DNA of 46,823 nt from contig RWJK01001504.1 of the NCBI GenBank assembly GCA_004335835.1, forward strand, positions 6,413 to 53,235. Direction: 5' to 3'. The translations under genes and the position numbers were made by a program. Shown piece after piece: positions 16,202-25,613 of this stretch. The stretch's first letter is position 1. Every line of letters begins with the position of its first letter. The notes beneath the pieces are model-generated. The model had not been told where the DNA came from and made no database searches. It saw only the letters and a list, made by a program, of their open reading frames with translations. This DNA is from Scenedesmus sp. ARA3. Taxonomy: Eukaryota; Chlorophyta; Chlorophyceae; Sphaeropleales; Scenedesmaceae.

Positions 16202-17058
16202 CAGCGGATCAACAAGAGGAGGCGAAGGTTCCTGGATGTCTCCCTCTGAAAAGGCTGTACATCAACCGCTGCAGCAAGCTGGCGTGTGACGAAGGCCTGG
16301 TTTTGATTGGCCAGCTGGCTGCTGGCAGCTTGCAGGAGCTAGTGGTGCGCAATGCAGGTGCTACTGTTGGTGATGACGGGCTGAGGGGCCTGCTGGGTTG
16401 CAGCAGCTTGACAACGCTGGACATCACCAGCAGCAGCGTCACAGAGCAAGGTGAGTAACAAGCTCTGCCGCGTGGATCTTTTGTGAATGTTCGGGTGCCC
16501 AGGGAATTGAATTGGCCACTGTGATTTGGTCTGACACACAATATCCTGGTCAATCCCGGTGGCCTGCCCTGGCCTGCCTGTCAATCTCGCCTGGATCTGT
16601 CCACCTGTGATGACCCTGTGGCGCCTCTTGCCGCTGCCGCTGCTGCTGCTGCTGTGGTTGCAGGCTTGCGCGAGTTGCTGTCAGCACTACGTTGGCTGAT
16701 TGGCAGCTGGGCTCTCGCAGTGATCCAAATTCTTTGACCCTGATGCTGCTGCTGCTGCTGTGGCTGCAGGCTTGCGCGAGCTGCTGTCAGCACTACTTCG
16801 GCTGATTGGCAGCTGGGCTCTTGCAGTGATCCCAATTTTCTGACCCTGATGCTGCTGCTGCTGCTGCTGCTGGCTGCAGGCTTGCGCGAGCTGCTGTCAG
16901 CGCTACCTGGGCTTGAAGATTTGCAGTTGGGCTCCTGCAGGGGGCTGCGCAGGGGGGCCCGCCAGGCGGCAGCAGCGGGGGTGGGGCAGCTGCAGCGCTA
17001 CCTGCGGCAGGCTGCAGCAGCTGACGCGCCAGCTGCAGCTGGCAAGAGGAGGCGGTGA
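12315..17058 (+). CDS. F-box / leucine-rich-repeat protein
   Basis: Probable substrate receptor of an SCF ubiquitin ligase. Nine exons in one frame of 790 codons: 12315-12470, 12606-12793, 12991-13153, 13304-13591, 13956-14201, 14422-14522, 14900-15354, 15854-16450, 16880-17058. The N-terminus (1-115) is Lys/Arg-rich (MGPKRRKSGASGQPSKKRRK, a likely nuclear signal) and then acidic. The F-box spans about 158-205: WDHLPTSVLAKVFLRVCAAG then LACVCSSWAAAA. From about 266 on there are amphipathic leucine-rich repeats (LDELRLSGLRITPV, LSRLVLESCPMLGKKTL, LLELDLS, LRVLKLSGLGGF, LEDLDISGAHVS, LKRLYINRCSKL, LTTLDITSSSVTEQG, LEDLQLGSCRGL), interrupted by Ala/Gln/Ser-rich spacers. The first intron's donor (GTTTGC) is weak. 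The substrate is unknown, and no specific orthologue is claimed. Confidence 0.88.
13813..13835 (+). repeat. Acceptor-side copy of F-box gene exon 5
   Basis: A short copy of the start of exon 5 (ELCINWH, compare ELRISCA) after a CTGCAG acceptor, about 140 bp upstream of the intact exon at 13956. Confidence 0.65.
14590..14633 (+). repeat. Donor-side copy of F-box gene exon 6
   Basis: A copy of the end of exon 6 (RITPVQGLDAAVRR region plus donor), about 110 bp downstream of the intact exon end at 14522. The splice-site motif CGCAGGT is conserved. Confidence 0.85.
15458..15714 (+). repeat. Two donor-side copies of F-box gene exon 7
   Basis: The 3' part of exon 7 is repeated at about 15458-15572, where the codons for AIGGGI...LKLSGLGGFYG and the GTGAGA donor are retained. 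A more decayed copy lies at about 15657-15714. Both lie downstream of the intact exon 14900-15354. Confidence 0.88.
16664..16805 (+). repeat. Two acceptor-side copies of the F-box terminal exon
   Basis: Copies of the first 30-35 bp of exon 9 (GLRELLSAL) at 16664 and 16770, each after its own (CTG)n-TTGCAG or CTGCAG acceptor, spaced 106 and 110 bp from each other and the intact exon (16880). After the homology each runs into the same intron words (TTGGCTGATTGGCAGCTGGG). Confidence 0.88.
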
Positions 17059-17176
17059 TCTTGATGCTGGACTCATGGCGGTGCCAGCAGGCATGGAGCA
17101 TAACATGTGTATACAGCACTGAGGCATGTGGCTGTGGGTGTGCTGCAGCAGTTTCTGAGCATGGCAGGTGACTGCT

Positions 17177-17995
17177 GGGCTCCTGGAGGAGGCTGAGCAG
17201 GGGGCCCCGCCAGGCGGCAGCAGCGGGAGTTGGGCAGCTGCAGCGCTACTTGCGGCAGGCTGCAGCAGCCGACGCGCCAGCTGCAGCGGGTAGGAGGCGG
17301 CGGTGATGCTGGAAGGCAGCAGGCTGCAGCAGCAGCGGGGGTGGGGCAGCTGCAGCGCTACCTGCGGCAGGCTGCAGCAGCCGACGCGCCAGCTGCAGCG
17401 GGCAGGAGGAGGCGGTGATGCTGGAAGGCAGCAGGCTGCAGCAGCAGCGGGGGTGGGTCAGCTGCAGCGTTACCTGTGGCAGGCGGCAGCAGGTGACGCG
17501 CCAGCTGTAGCTGGCAGGAGGAAGATGTGATGCTGGCAAGTTCGTTTCATGCTGATGCTGGCCCAAGGTTGGTGTCATGAGGGTTGCAGGTTGCAGTTGA
17601 TGTGCATGCGCAGCTCCGATCTTTTGGCATTGGTGATTTGATGATGATGCTGCGGCAGATGCAGCAGGTGACTCACTAGCTGCAGCCGGCAAGAGCAGCA
17701 GGTGATCCTGGCAGGCTCATTTCATGCTGATGCTGGTAGGATTGCGAGGTGTTGCGTGGGACAAGTCTGCGCCAGCCTAAGCACATGCTGCGGAGGAGGG
17801 GATGCTGGCAGGCTGCTGTCACTCCGTTGCCAGAGCAGTGCCCTGCATATGTGATGTGCGTGCACGGGCATGGCTGCGTGTGTTGGTGCTTGGTTTTGCA
17901 GCTTTGGATGCTGGCAGGCAGCTGCAGCAACCGGGTGGGGCAGCTGCAGCGATACGGGCTGCAGCAGCTGATGCGCCAGCTGCGGCGGTAGGAGG
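17177..17995 (+). repeat. Array of terminal-exon copies in the 3' flank of the F-box gene
   Basis: After the stop at 17058 the 3' part of the last exon (encoding roughly VGQLQRYLRQAAAADAPAAA) is repeated. Copies lie at about 17177-17308, 17333-17422, 17437-17528, in decayed form at 17645-17715, and again at about 17925-17995. Since the last exon has no donor, the copied boundary here is the end of the coding region and the following flank. They probably lie in the 3' UTR or just beyond it. Confidence 0.85.
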
Positions 17996-18105
17996 AAGCA
18001 ATGTTGATGGGTTTGGCCTGTCGCTGACTGAAACAGGCGAACCAAAGTTTGCCTGTTGTGTGACCTCTTGGGTAACCGCTAGCAGATCTGCTGTAGGTCC
18101 CGGCC

Positions 18106-18110
18106 TGTAA
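18106..18110 (+). terminator. Possible polyadenylation signal of the F-box gene
   Basis: TGTAA, the common green-algal signal, just past the array of terminal-exon copies. If used, the mRNA would carry the whole array in its 3' UTR of about 1 kb. Confidence 0.35.
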
Positions 18111-18966
18111 CATGAAGTTTTTTTTTGGACTCGTTCTGTGCAGCATCGTATACGTTTAGGTACAGCAGATTGGCAGTGCAACAGGGTCTCCAATGAAGCA
18201 GCTGGTGCCAACAGTGCACTGTCAGGGATGTGGACCTGATTGTGTACAGAGCACTGCGTACTACTGGCCGGTGTAAACATCGTTAGATTTGGCTGTTCAA
18301 AAGAAAAAGAAAAGGGGGCCGCTGGCGCCTTATCAGTGACTGCACAGTTGATTTGGACAAGTGTCATTGCACGTTGTAAAACCGCGACGTATCTGCCAGC
18401 ATGCACAGCAGCAGCCGCAATAGTCGACCTTTCATCCAAAGATGTATGAAAATCCACAAACTGCATCGTTTCGCACAACTGCAGTATAGTTTCCTGCGCA
18501 CCAGTGGTGCACTACTAGTGACTAGCTGGTGGCACCAGTGTACGCTACTTGTCCAGTACACGGAGCACGCTTTGATGACATTTGTAAAGTTTTGCAACTT
18601 TGTACTTCTCCCTGCGGTTGCGGTCGTACGAGCCTGCGGTGTGCTTTGACAGGCAGGCGTCTTTGCCATGGGCTACCCGTGGCAAGAGCCTCCTGATTAT
18701 TCTTGTGGCAACAAAGTTATTTAGCACTCCAATAAATACGCATCAAAGGCAGCGCCCGTCTGGCCTGATACATAAGATCGCCTTGGGCAACTCAGCACAG
18801 CAGGTGTGAACATTGCTTCACTTGCGCGTGGATGTGTGCTTGCACGTGCTGGCACAAGCTCCCGGTAATAATGTTATGCACAGATGCCATGAATATCTGT
18901 TACAAGCTGGGCAGCTCCCGAAGTTCTCCATATGGCTCAGCTCCTGATGATTTGCTGCTTGCAGGC
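18111..18966. other. Intergenic / upstream region of the next gene
   Basis: No coding exon recognised. A CTGCTTGCAG acceptor-like sequence sits at 18955-18964, just before the first coding exon of the next gene, so an upstream exon may be hidden here. Confidence 0.4.
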
Positions 18967-20450
18967 ATGCCAACAGCAGCACAGCAGCGGCGCCGCAAGT
19001 CAAGAAAAAGCGCAGCAGCCAGCCTGTTTGCACACCAGCGGACCAAAATCAACGGTCACTGGTATGTACACAACGTGACTTACCTGGAGCGGCAGGTGGC
19101 AGCACATTTGAAAACCTTGCAGGAAATGCAGGAAGAGCAACTGGCGGCACCTAGGCGGGAGCAGGTGGGCACATACAGAATGTCTTGACAGAAACATTGC
19201 ATTTGGAAGCATGCAAGCAGGCCAGCAAACTCGCTGCTTGAATTGACGAAAGCCAAACCCAACATGTCCGACGAGGATATTGAAGAGAAACGGTGGTATG
19301 AAAAAAAACTGTGCACCGTCAGCCGGCATTCAATGTGCAGGTGTGCTGTGGGGACTGGCAGTCAGTAGCGCAAGTAACACTTTTTAAAGCTGCTGCGGCA
19401 CTACACGACTGCTGCTTGCTGGTTTCATCTGCATCATGCCGTTCGCTGCGCCGCTATGCGACTGCCGCTTGCTGGTAGCATGCAGCTGACAGCCTTGCAG
19501 AAATGCTGGTTGATGTGGCGAACCATTCTTACCATGCTGTTTGCCCTGTGGCTGTGAGTGCTGCTGCAGCTGCTGATTGACATGGTGCTGCACCAAGACG
19601 TCGTGGTGGCAGAAATGCAGCAGCAGCAGCAGCAGCAGGCAGCAGAGGTGGCAACGGCCCAGCCGCACTGGACCAACAGCAGCAGCAACAGGGACGCAAC
19701 AACGCCTGCCAGCTCTCCCAGCCCCTTAACCTTAGCTGATGCTGCTGGCAGAGCAGCTGCTGCTGCGCAAGCAGGCACCAGGCGCGCAGCCGGTAGCTTC
19801 AGCAGCCAGGCCGCCGAGGGCAGCTATGTTATGCGGCTGTTACATAACGCAACAGTGGAGCAGGTGCAGCTCGTGGAGGCGTGGGGCGTGGAGGACTGGT
19901 GCAGCTACTGGCGGGTGAGGCGGATCTTTACCTGCTACACAACAACATGCAACCACAACAACATGGGACCACGACAACATGCGATCACAACAACATGCGA
20001 TCGCTAGCCGCTCTTTTGGGGCGCGTGGCCGCTAGCGGCGTTGCAATGGCTTAAACAGTAGCATAATGATGATGATGATGTTGATGAACATGCGCCGCGA
20101 CAGACCCAAAGCACCCAGCACTCACACATGAATAAACAGGCTGCGGAGGGAGCATGCTACTGTGTGCACCATCCTTGCCATGCCCACACTGTAAACTCAG
20201 ACGCCTCGCATCTGTATCGTGCATTGTTGATGTGACACTGCTCTGCTGCTGCTGCCGACGCCACTGCTGCTGCTGCTGCTGCAGTCCCTGTTCGCCCATG
20301 TGGTGGTGCTTCTCGAGCTTGCAACAGGCGAGGCAGCAGATGCGTCCACACGTCAGCAAACCACAGCTGCATTGTGTGCTGCCAGCAACCACCAACTGCT
20401 GCACTCAGCACACTCAGCAGCAGCACACGCCACGGCATCAGCAGCATCAT

Positions 20451-20481
<31 letters not shown>

Positions 20482-22084
20482 CCGGGGCGTGTACATGCAG
20501 CGCTTGGAGCAGATTATGGATGAGGTGCAGACCCTGGTGTACCTGGCACACTGCCACAACCACATTCCAATGTATCAATCGGTGCTGGTGAACTTGGAGA
20601 CAGGAGAGCAGGGCACAGCAGCCACAGAAGGGCGCAGGCAGCGCGTGGCACAGCGCATGGAGCTCACTCCCTGGCAGGTAGGTATTGTTACTAACTGATA
20701 TGACTTAACATGTGACAGGGTGAATATGGTATATATGTTATGGTGTATATGTTATATGTTATGGTATATATGTTATATGTTATGTTGAGTGTTACATTTG
20801 AGTTCAAGCGCCCAGGCATGCACAGGTGGGCTGCCCGTCATGGTGGGCAGGTGTGTGTCGCATCCTGCCCGTTACCGCTCATCACTGCCGGCTTTCATGT
20901 GAACCCTATTTGATTTAAATATAATTGATTTATATATAATATCTCAGGTGTTTTGACGCTAGTGGCGTATGCCACATGAACACACCATTGTAACCCCTCT
21001 TTTTCTTTTCATGTGCAGGTGCAGCAGCTGGCTGCTGCTCTGGCTGAGTTTGAGCGCCTGTCTCATCACCACAGTAGGGAGGGCACTGCACTCTTGAGCA
21101 GAGCCAACAGCCCAGGTTGGATGTTTGCAGAGGCAGCACAGCAGGCAGGCATGGGGCTACAGGGGGATGGGGGCGGCAGCGGTGATGCAGCTGAGCCACC
21201 ACCAGCAGCAGCAGCAGCAGCAGCATACGCTAGCCCAGGCGCAACAGCATCAGCAGACGAAGCAAGCCTGTGCCGCAGCAGCAGCAGCGGCAGCAACGGC
21301 AGCGACAGCACAGCTGTAGATGCTGGTGGGAGCTGCCTGGATCAGCAACTGCGGCGCCATGTCAAGTCTCGCCACCTTCATATGATTTCGCTGCACATGG
21401 TGATTGCTAACACGCTGTCACACCTGCAGGCTGCTAAATGCTTGGTGAGTTGCTTGCTGCTAGAGGCATTTGCCAGCAAGGAAATGTGACAGGCATAGTG
21501 CGTCCTACGCAGCAGAAGAGGCAGATAAGGTCAGCGACAGCAACAGCAGCCTGGTTCAGCAGTTGGGCCGCTATGGAAAGTCCAGCCACCTTCATATGAT
21601 CTCGATGCACATGGTGATTGCTAACACGCTGTCACACCTGCAAGCTGCCAAGATTGTGTTGAGCAGCTTGTGGGGCTGTACGTTTCCTCAGCTGCGGCTG
21701 TGGCTGGGTGCAGCGCTGCAGCTGTTGTGTTTGCGCTGTGTGTCGGTGGCAGAACAGGCTTGCGTGAGTGGTGCAACAAGTGCCTCCTGCCCCGCCACAA
21801 GCAGGTGTTGTACTATGTCCATGTGTCTGCCGCAGGTTGCTTCATACCCTTTTGGCCCAATGCCCACCGCAGTGACTGAGGCAGTGGGACTCGCAGCAAC
21901 TAACACAGCGCCTGGCACACCACCAAGCGTCATGCTAGATGGATTCACAGCTGGAGCTCGCCCCACCTGCAGCACGGCTACATGCCCAGCGCTGCAGCTC
22001 TACCAGCAGCAGCATGAGGCTGCGCGCGCTGCGCTATTGTCACGCCAGCAGCAGCGCTGGTGGCAGGAGATGGGCGGGCACTAG
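18967..22084 (+). CDS. Uncharacterised coiled-coil, low-complexity protein
   Basis: Five exons in phase 0: 18967-19164, 19570-19914, 20285-20677, 21019-21444, 21836-22084, together about 536 aa. Residues 1-66 are basic then helical (RRRKSRKS ... YLERQVAAHLKTLQEMQEEQ), resembling a basic-leucine-zipper edge without the canonical Asn. Then come a polyQ run (about 83-90), WGVEDWCSYWR, a polyA run, MELTPWQVQQLAAALAEFER and RHLHMISLHMVIANTLSHLQ. The last two blocks faintly recall the helices after the zipper in algal and plant bZIP/DOG1-type regulators, but I would not assign the family. The ATG follows an acceptor-like CTTGCAG by 2 bp, so the true start may be in an upstream exon. Exon structure is fairly well supported by phases; function is unknown. 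Confidence 0.6.
19939..20002. repeat. 16-bp minisatellite after exon 2 of the uncharacterised gene
   Basis: Four units of 16 bp with consensus ACAACAACATGCRAYC, starting 24 bp after the exon 2 donor, followed at about 20003-20040 by a GC-rich block containing the palindrome CCGCTAGCGG. Confidence 0.85.
20724..20787. repeat. AT-rich minisatellite in intron 3 of the uncharacterised gene
   Basis: Irregular repeats of TATGTTATGGTATA-type words, about 64 bp long. It is much more AT-rich than its surroundings. Confidence 0.8.
21526..21661 (+). repeat. Donor-side copy of exon 4 of the uncharacterised gene
   Basis: A 135-bp copy of the 3' part of exon 4 (SSHLHMISMHMVIANTLSHL, then QAAK). It is downstream of the intact exon 21019-21444 and still open in frame. 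Confidence 0.88.
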
Positions 22085-22108
22085 CAGGCATCTGTGGGAG
22101 CAGCCTGC

Positions 22109-22110
<2 letters not shown>

Positions 22111-22194
<84 letters not shown>
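22111..22194. repeat. (CAG)28 tract just after a stop codon
   Basis: Twenty-eight perfect CAG units starting 27 bp after the TAG at 22082-22084 of the uncharacterised gene. It would be in the 3' UTR. It is the longest uninterrupted CAG tract in the window. Confidence 0.95.
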
Positions 22195-22197
<3 letters not shown>

Positions 22198-23172
22198 GCG
22201 ATGAATGTTGGGATGTGGGCAGGCAGCATAGCGTTCAGCGCTTGATGCGTGATGTACCCAATGGTTGGTTGTTGCATTGTTTGCGTGTTATATCTGCTTG
22301 TGAATGGGGCAAAGGCTTCCAGCACTGCTTGGCTGTTGTGTGACTGCTGTGTTGGCATACATGACGCTGCAGCAGCAACATCACCGTTGACTGTCGGGAT
22401 GCGGGCAGAAGAGCGCTGTGCTTGATGCATGAGGTGGCTCTGATCACATGGTTGCTGTGTCTGGATTGCTGCGCGTTGATGCTATGCCACCAGGAGTTGT
22501 GGCAAAGGCTGTAGGTGCCATGGCATTGCAGCCCATCCGCAGTTGCCTGCGGCTGGAACTGCCATTGTGTGGCTTGACTGCATGTATGACTGTTGAGTTG
22601 GCATATACCGCGGGGCATGACGCTGGCAGGCCCACATAATGGATTGTTTGCAGGGATTGCTGAGCTGCTGAGAGATTCCGGCAACGAGGTTGCTGCATGG
22701 TTGACTATTCTTGTCCCACAGATCAAGCCGATCATGGACTGTCTGGGGGTGTGTTGCTTGACAGAAGCAGCACAGCTGTGGCACGTGCTTGATGCTCCAC
22801 AATGGCAGCTTGGTGGTGAACACACACCACTAGTTGGGCGGCATGTGCTGTTTGCATGGTTTGAGGTGGCTTGCTCTTTCTGGTTGACTGGCACAGCTGG
22901 CAGGCAGGCAGGCAGATTGCATATGGTTTTGCGAGTTGCGTACGTGTGATCCCGGTGACGGCTGTCAGCAAAAGGTTGATGATGTCAGGCAGGACTACGA
23001 TATCATACCCATATCCAATCCATTGAAGGAAAATGACAGCCGCCATCATCCCGGTGACGGTTGTCAGCAATGATTGCAGTGCTGGAATGGTAGTTCTGCG
23101 TGGGCTTTGTGTTGAGGGACATGTGATTGTTCAGGATGACTGCACTTCACCGTGAAGTAGTGCAGTCCAGCA

Positions 23173-23259
23173 TAGAATATATATTCTATATATATTCTAT
23201 ATATTTTCTATATATATTCGATACATTCTATGTATATTCTATATATATTATGTATATGA
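23173..23259. repeat. AT-rich TATATTC minisatellite
   Basis: About 87 bp of TATATATTCTA-type repeats, nearly pure A/T, flanked on both sides by the word GTAGTGCAGTCCAGCATR. Confidence 0.88.
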
Positions 23260-24615
23260 TCTGCATCCTGGGATCACCAAGTAGTGCAGTCCAGCATGAA
23301 ATATATGATCTGCTTCCTAGGGTGCCGTGCTACTGCCTTTCCATGCCACTGCTAGGAGCCTTGCTGTTTGGGTGCGTGAAAAGGTATACACGATGCGATG
23401 CACGGAACACTTGCAGTGCTCCTTTGCTGTTCCACTCCTAGCGCGCGGGGTGAATGGCCTAGGCCTGTTGATGCAATGGATGGATTGCGCTGTTTAGATT
23501 AGGATGTTTTGTTGGCAGAGGGGTTGCAGATTAAGTGTATGTAAGCTGTCTAGCAGCGCAGCCTGCTTCTGAAGTGTCTTGACCAGAATATGTGTGTTTC
23601 AGTACCAGTAGTGTCGTGCAAGCCGCGTATCTACATATAAGTTCAGGCTTTCAAATTATGCTGTTATGTTGGTGATGTTGTTTTCTGATTATTGCATTTG
23701 GGTGCAATCCGCATCAGAAGTGTTCGCATCCAGTTGCATTGGTTATGATGTGGGTGGACCAACATTGGCAGGTGACATCAGGGTGTTGGCCGACCAGTTT
23801 TTTTTTTCGACCGGTTGGGGCGCAGCGGGTGGTTTGCAGTGGTGACAGTTTGTTGAACACCCTGAACCACCGCTGGCCTCGTTCCCGTGTGGACAACGTC
23901 ATGGTTGGCTTGAATTTTGCGTTTTTGGCCGCATTCAGTTGAAAAACAGGCGTGCATTGCTACACCAACGGTCAGTCACTTGGTTCAGTGAGCAGCCCCT
24001 GGGCATGTAGTATTGTTGAATCTGTTTGATCTGGTGGCAAAGGGATCATTGCAGCTGGCACGCGCCCCTGTGGTACCAGGAATCCTGACAACGCCTAATT
24101 TTGTGCAGAGTTCGCATCAGTCTTATGTTGATATGTGGTGAATAACCGGTGCCACATGCCGAGTGCCGCAGGTTTGGCGTGCATGATAGCGATCGTCATA
24201 CCGTGTCAACCGAAGCACCAGTGTAAGGCCATTATACAAGCCAATGCCAGCTGTGACCAGTATTGTTGGTGCATGTCACTGGTGTGTTGCAGTGGCGTAT
24301 GCCGCCGAGGTTATAAGCACGCAAGTTTGGACGAAAAATAATATTCCTGGTGTTCAGCAGGGGCGACATCCCGCCGCCATAGCCCCCACGTAGAATCACA
24401 GGCAGCAGATGTTCAAGCACTGAAGTCCCAAGCCCATGGCAACCGTGCAACTGTTGCGTGACAGCTCAGTCCCGAACTGCTGCAGGGCTCAAAGTTCACA
24501 GAGCCAGATGCATGAAACTGGGACTGGTGCTGCTATATTACGGGCGTCACAAGCCACGGGCAAGGTACCGAACTATGGATAACCGCTGTCGGCGTCAGCA
24601 AGCCCCAGGAACTGC

Positions 24616-25392
24616 ATGTACCAGTCAACTGGTATGGCACAGCCAAACAGTCCTGCTGGCCGAGCAACAGATCCGACACCTATCGGCGCTGACCTTGGCC
24701 CTGTAACATCGCACATGATCTGCACAAACATTTTTTCAAAGCCTGCAACGAAGAGGTTACCGGTGTTTCGTGAAGTGTGGAAGTTCCGGGTACTTCCACC
24801 GAAGGCGGAAGTTGACTCGACTACGGCTTCGAGGCGTGTGCCCTGCCTACTACATAGCTTCCAGGACGCAGACCTTAAACATATTCTTTCAATGCGCCTC
24901 CTAAGTGCAGTTCATGAGCTTTGCTTGACCGTCAACACTGTCTCGCACTTCGCAATCATCCAGGGCGCTGGCCCTGCAATCGCTCTCTTCGCCAGTATGC
25001 AGCAGAATTGCCGCAACTCTGTTCTTGCATCAGCAACTGTTGAGTTTGATGTGATGATGGTCAGCGACATGCGGAATAGCATGCACTGCAACCGGGGAAT
25101 TTTGCATGGATATGCATGGAGTGGCTCAGCAAGGACGGCTCGCGTCAGACTACCTTCACAACATCAAGCACACTCAGAATACGTCGTCCAAAGAATAGCG
25201 AGTAACCGCATGCACGCATCTATGGTCCACCGATGGGGCACCACGGCCTTGCAGCAGCAGCAGCAACAGCAGCAGCAGCATACTATATGCTACGTAGCAG
25301 CAGGGGGCGGTGTGACCCCCCATGGGGGCCGAAAGACAGCTTTATTGCAACCAGCATTTTCTGCAAAAAATATTGGTGCAAATTGCTGCTGA
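24616..25392 (+). CDS. Unassigned open frame, doubtful gene
   Basis: A 258-codon open frame ending in TGA at 25390-25392 with no recognised domain. It starts at an ATG (MYQSTGMAQP) and includes a polyQ run from a CAG tract at about 25254-25280. It overlaps an inverted repeat. Its length alone is the main argument. Codon use is less skewed to GC3 than in the neighbouring exons, so it may be chance or a remnant of a mobile element. Confidence 0.2.
   Translation: MYQSTGMAQPNSPAGRATDPTPIGADLGPVTSHMICTNIFSKPATKRLPVFREVWKFRVLPPKAEVDSTTASRRVPCLLHSFQDADLKHILSMRLLSAVHELCLTVNTVSHFAIIQGAGPAIALFASMQQNCRNSVLASATVEFDVMMVSDMRNSMHCNRGILHGYAWSGSARTARVRLPSQHQAHSEYVVQRIASNRMHASMVHRWGTTALQQQQQQQQQHTICYVAAGGGVTPHGGRKTALLQPAFSAKNIGANCC
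24777..24799. repeat. Perfect 8-bp inverted repeat (hairpin)
   Basis: GTGGAAGT, a 7-base loop, then ACTTCCAC. It is a clean small hairpin in the gene-poor stretch, with no assigned role. Confidence 0.75.
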
Positions 25393-25480
25393 GGCACATG
25401 TTGGGAACCTTGTCAAACATGTATTTTGAATTTTCTTTTTTGTCCGTCAATAAGCACCCTTAAAAAACCAGCTGAGCTTC

Positions 25481-25528
25481 GGATCCTCTCGCTGCCGCCC
25501 AGCCAGCAGCCCATGCAGTAGGGCAGCG
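25481..25528 (-). repeat. Donor-side type copy of the YSL terminal exon end
   Basis: A copy of the coding end of the last YSL exon (YCMGxWLGGSE region), lying downstream of the stop at 25614-25616. Confidence 0.8.
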
Positions 25529-25566
25529 GCAAGGACGGTACAGTACCGTCAGTAATTGACATCCAG

Positions 25567-25571
25567 TTACA
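25567..25571 (-). terminator. Likely YSL polyadenylation signal
   Basis: TGTAA on the minus strand (TTACA on plus), 43 bp downstream of the YSL stop codon. Confidence 0.5.
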
Positions 25572-25613
25572 CTAGGCCACCCCTCTGCAAACCCAGCCTG
25601 TTGCCCAGCCTAA

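Larger units (their letters stand above)
22195..25560. other. Gene-poor stretch with minisatellites
   Basis: I find no exon with family similarity. It holds a direct repeat of CCCGGTGACGGYTGTCAGCA at about 22951 and 23050, the AT-rich minisatellite at 23173-23259, an 18-bp repeat (GTAGTGCAGTCCAGCATR) at 23157 and 23281 flanking that minisatellite, a perfect inverted repeat at 24777-24799 and a long unassigned frame at 24616-25392. Few CAG/CTG tracts occur between 22200 and 25250, unlike the rest of the window. Confidence 0.5.

Noticed and set aside
21978..22430. Long minus-strand frames consisting of polycysteine, polyleucine, polyserine or polyalanine across CAG/CTG tracts
   Set aside because: They are frame-independent products of trinucleotide repeats with no further coding signal.
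24777..24799. Hairpin considered as a tRNA arm or a bacterial-type terminator
   Set aside because: No cloverleaf or U-tract follows, and the setting is nuclear eukaryotic DNA.
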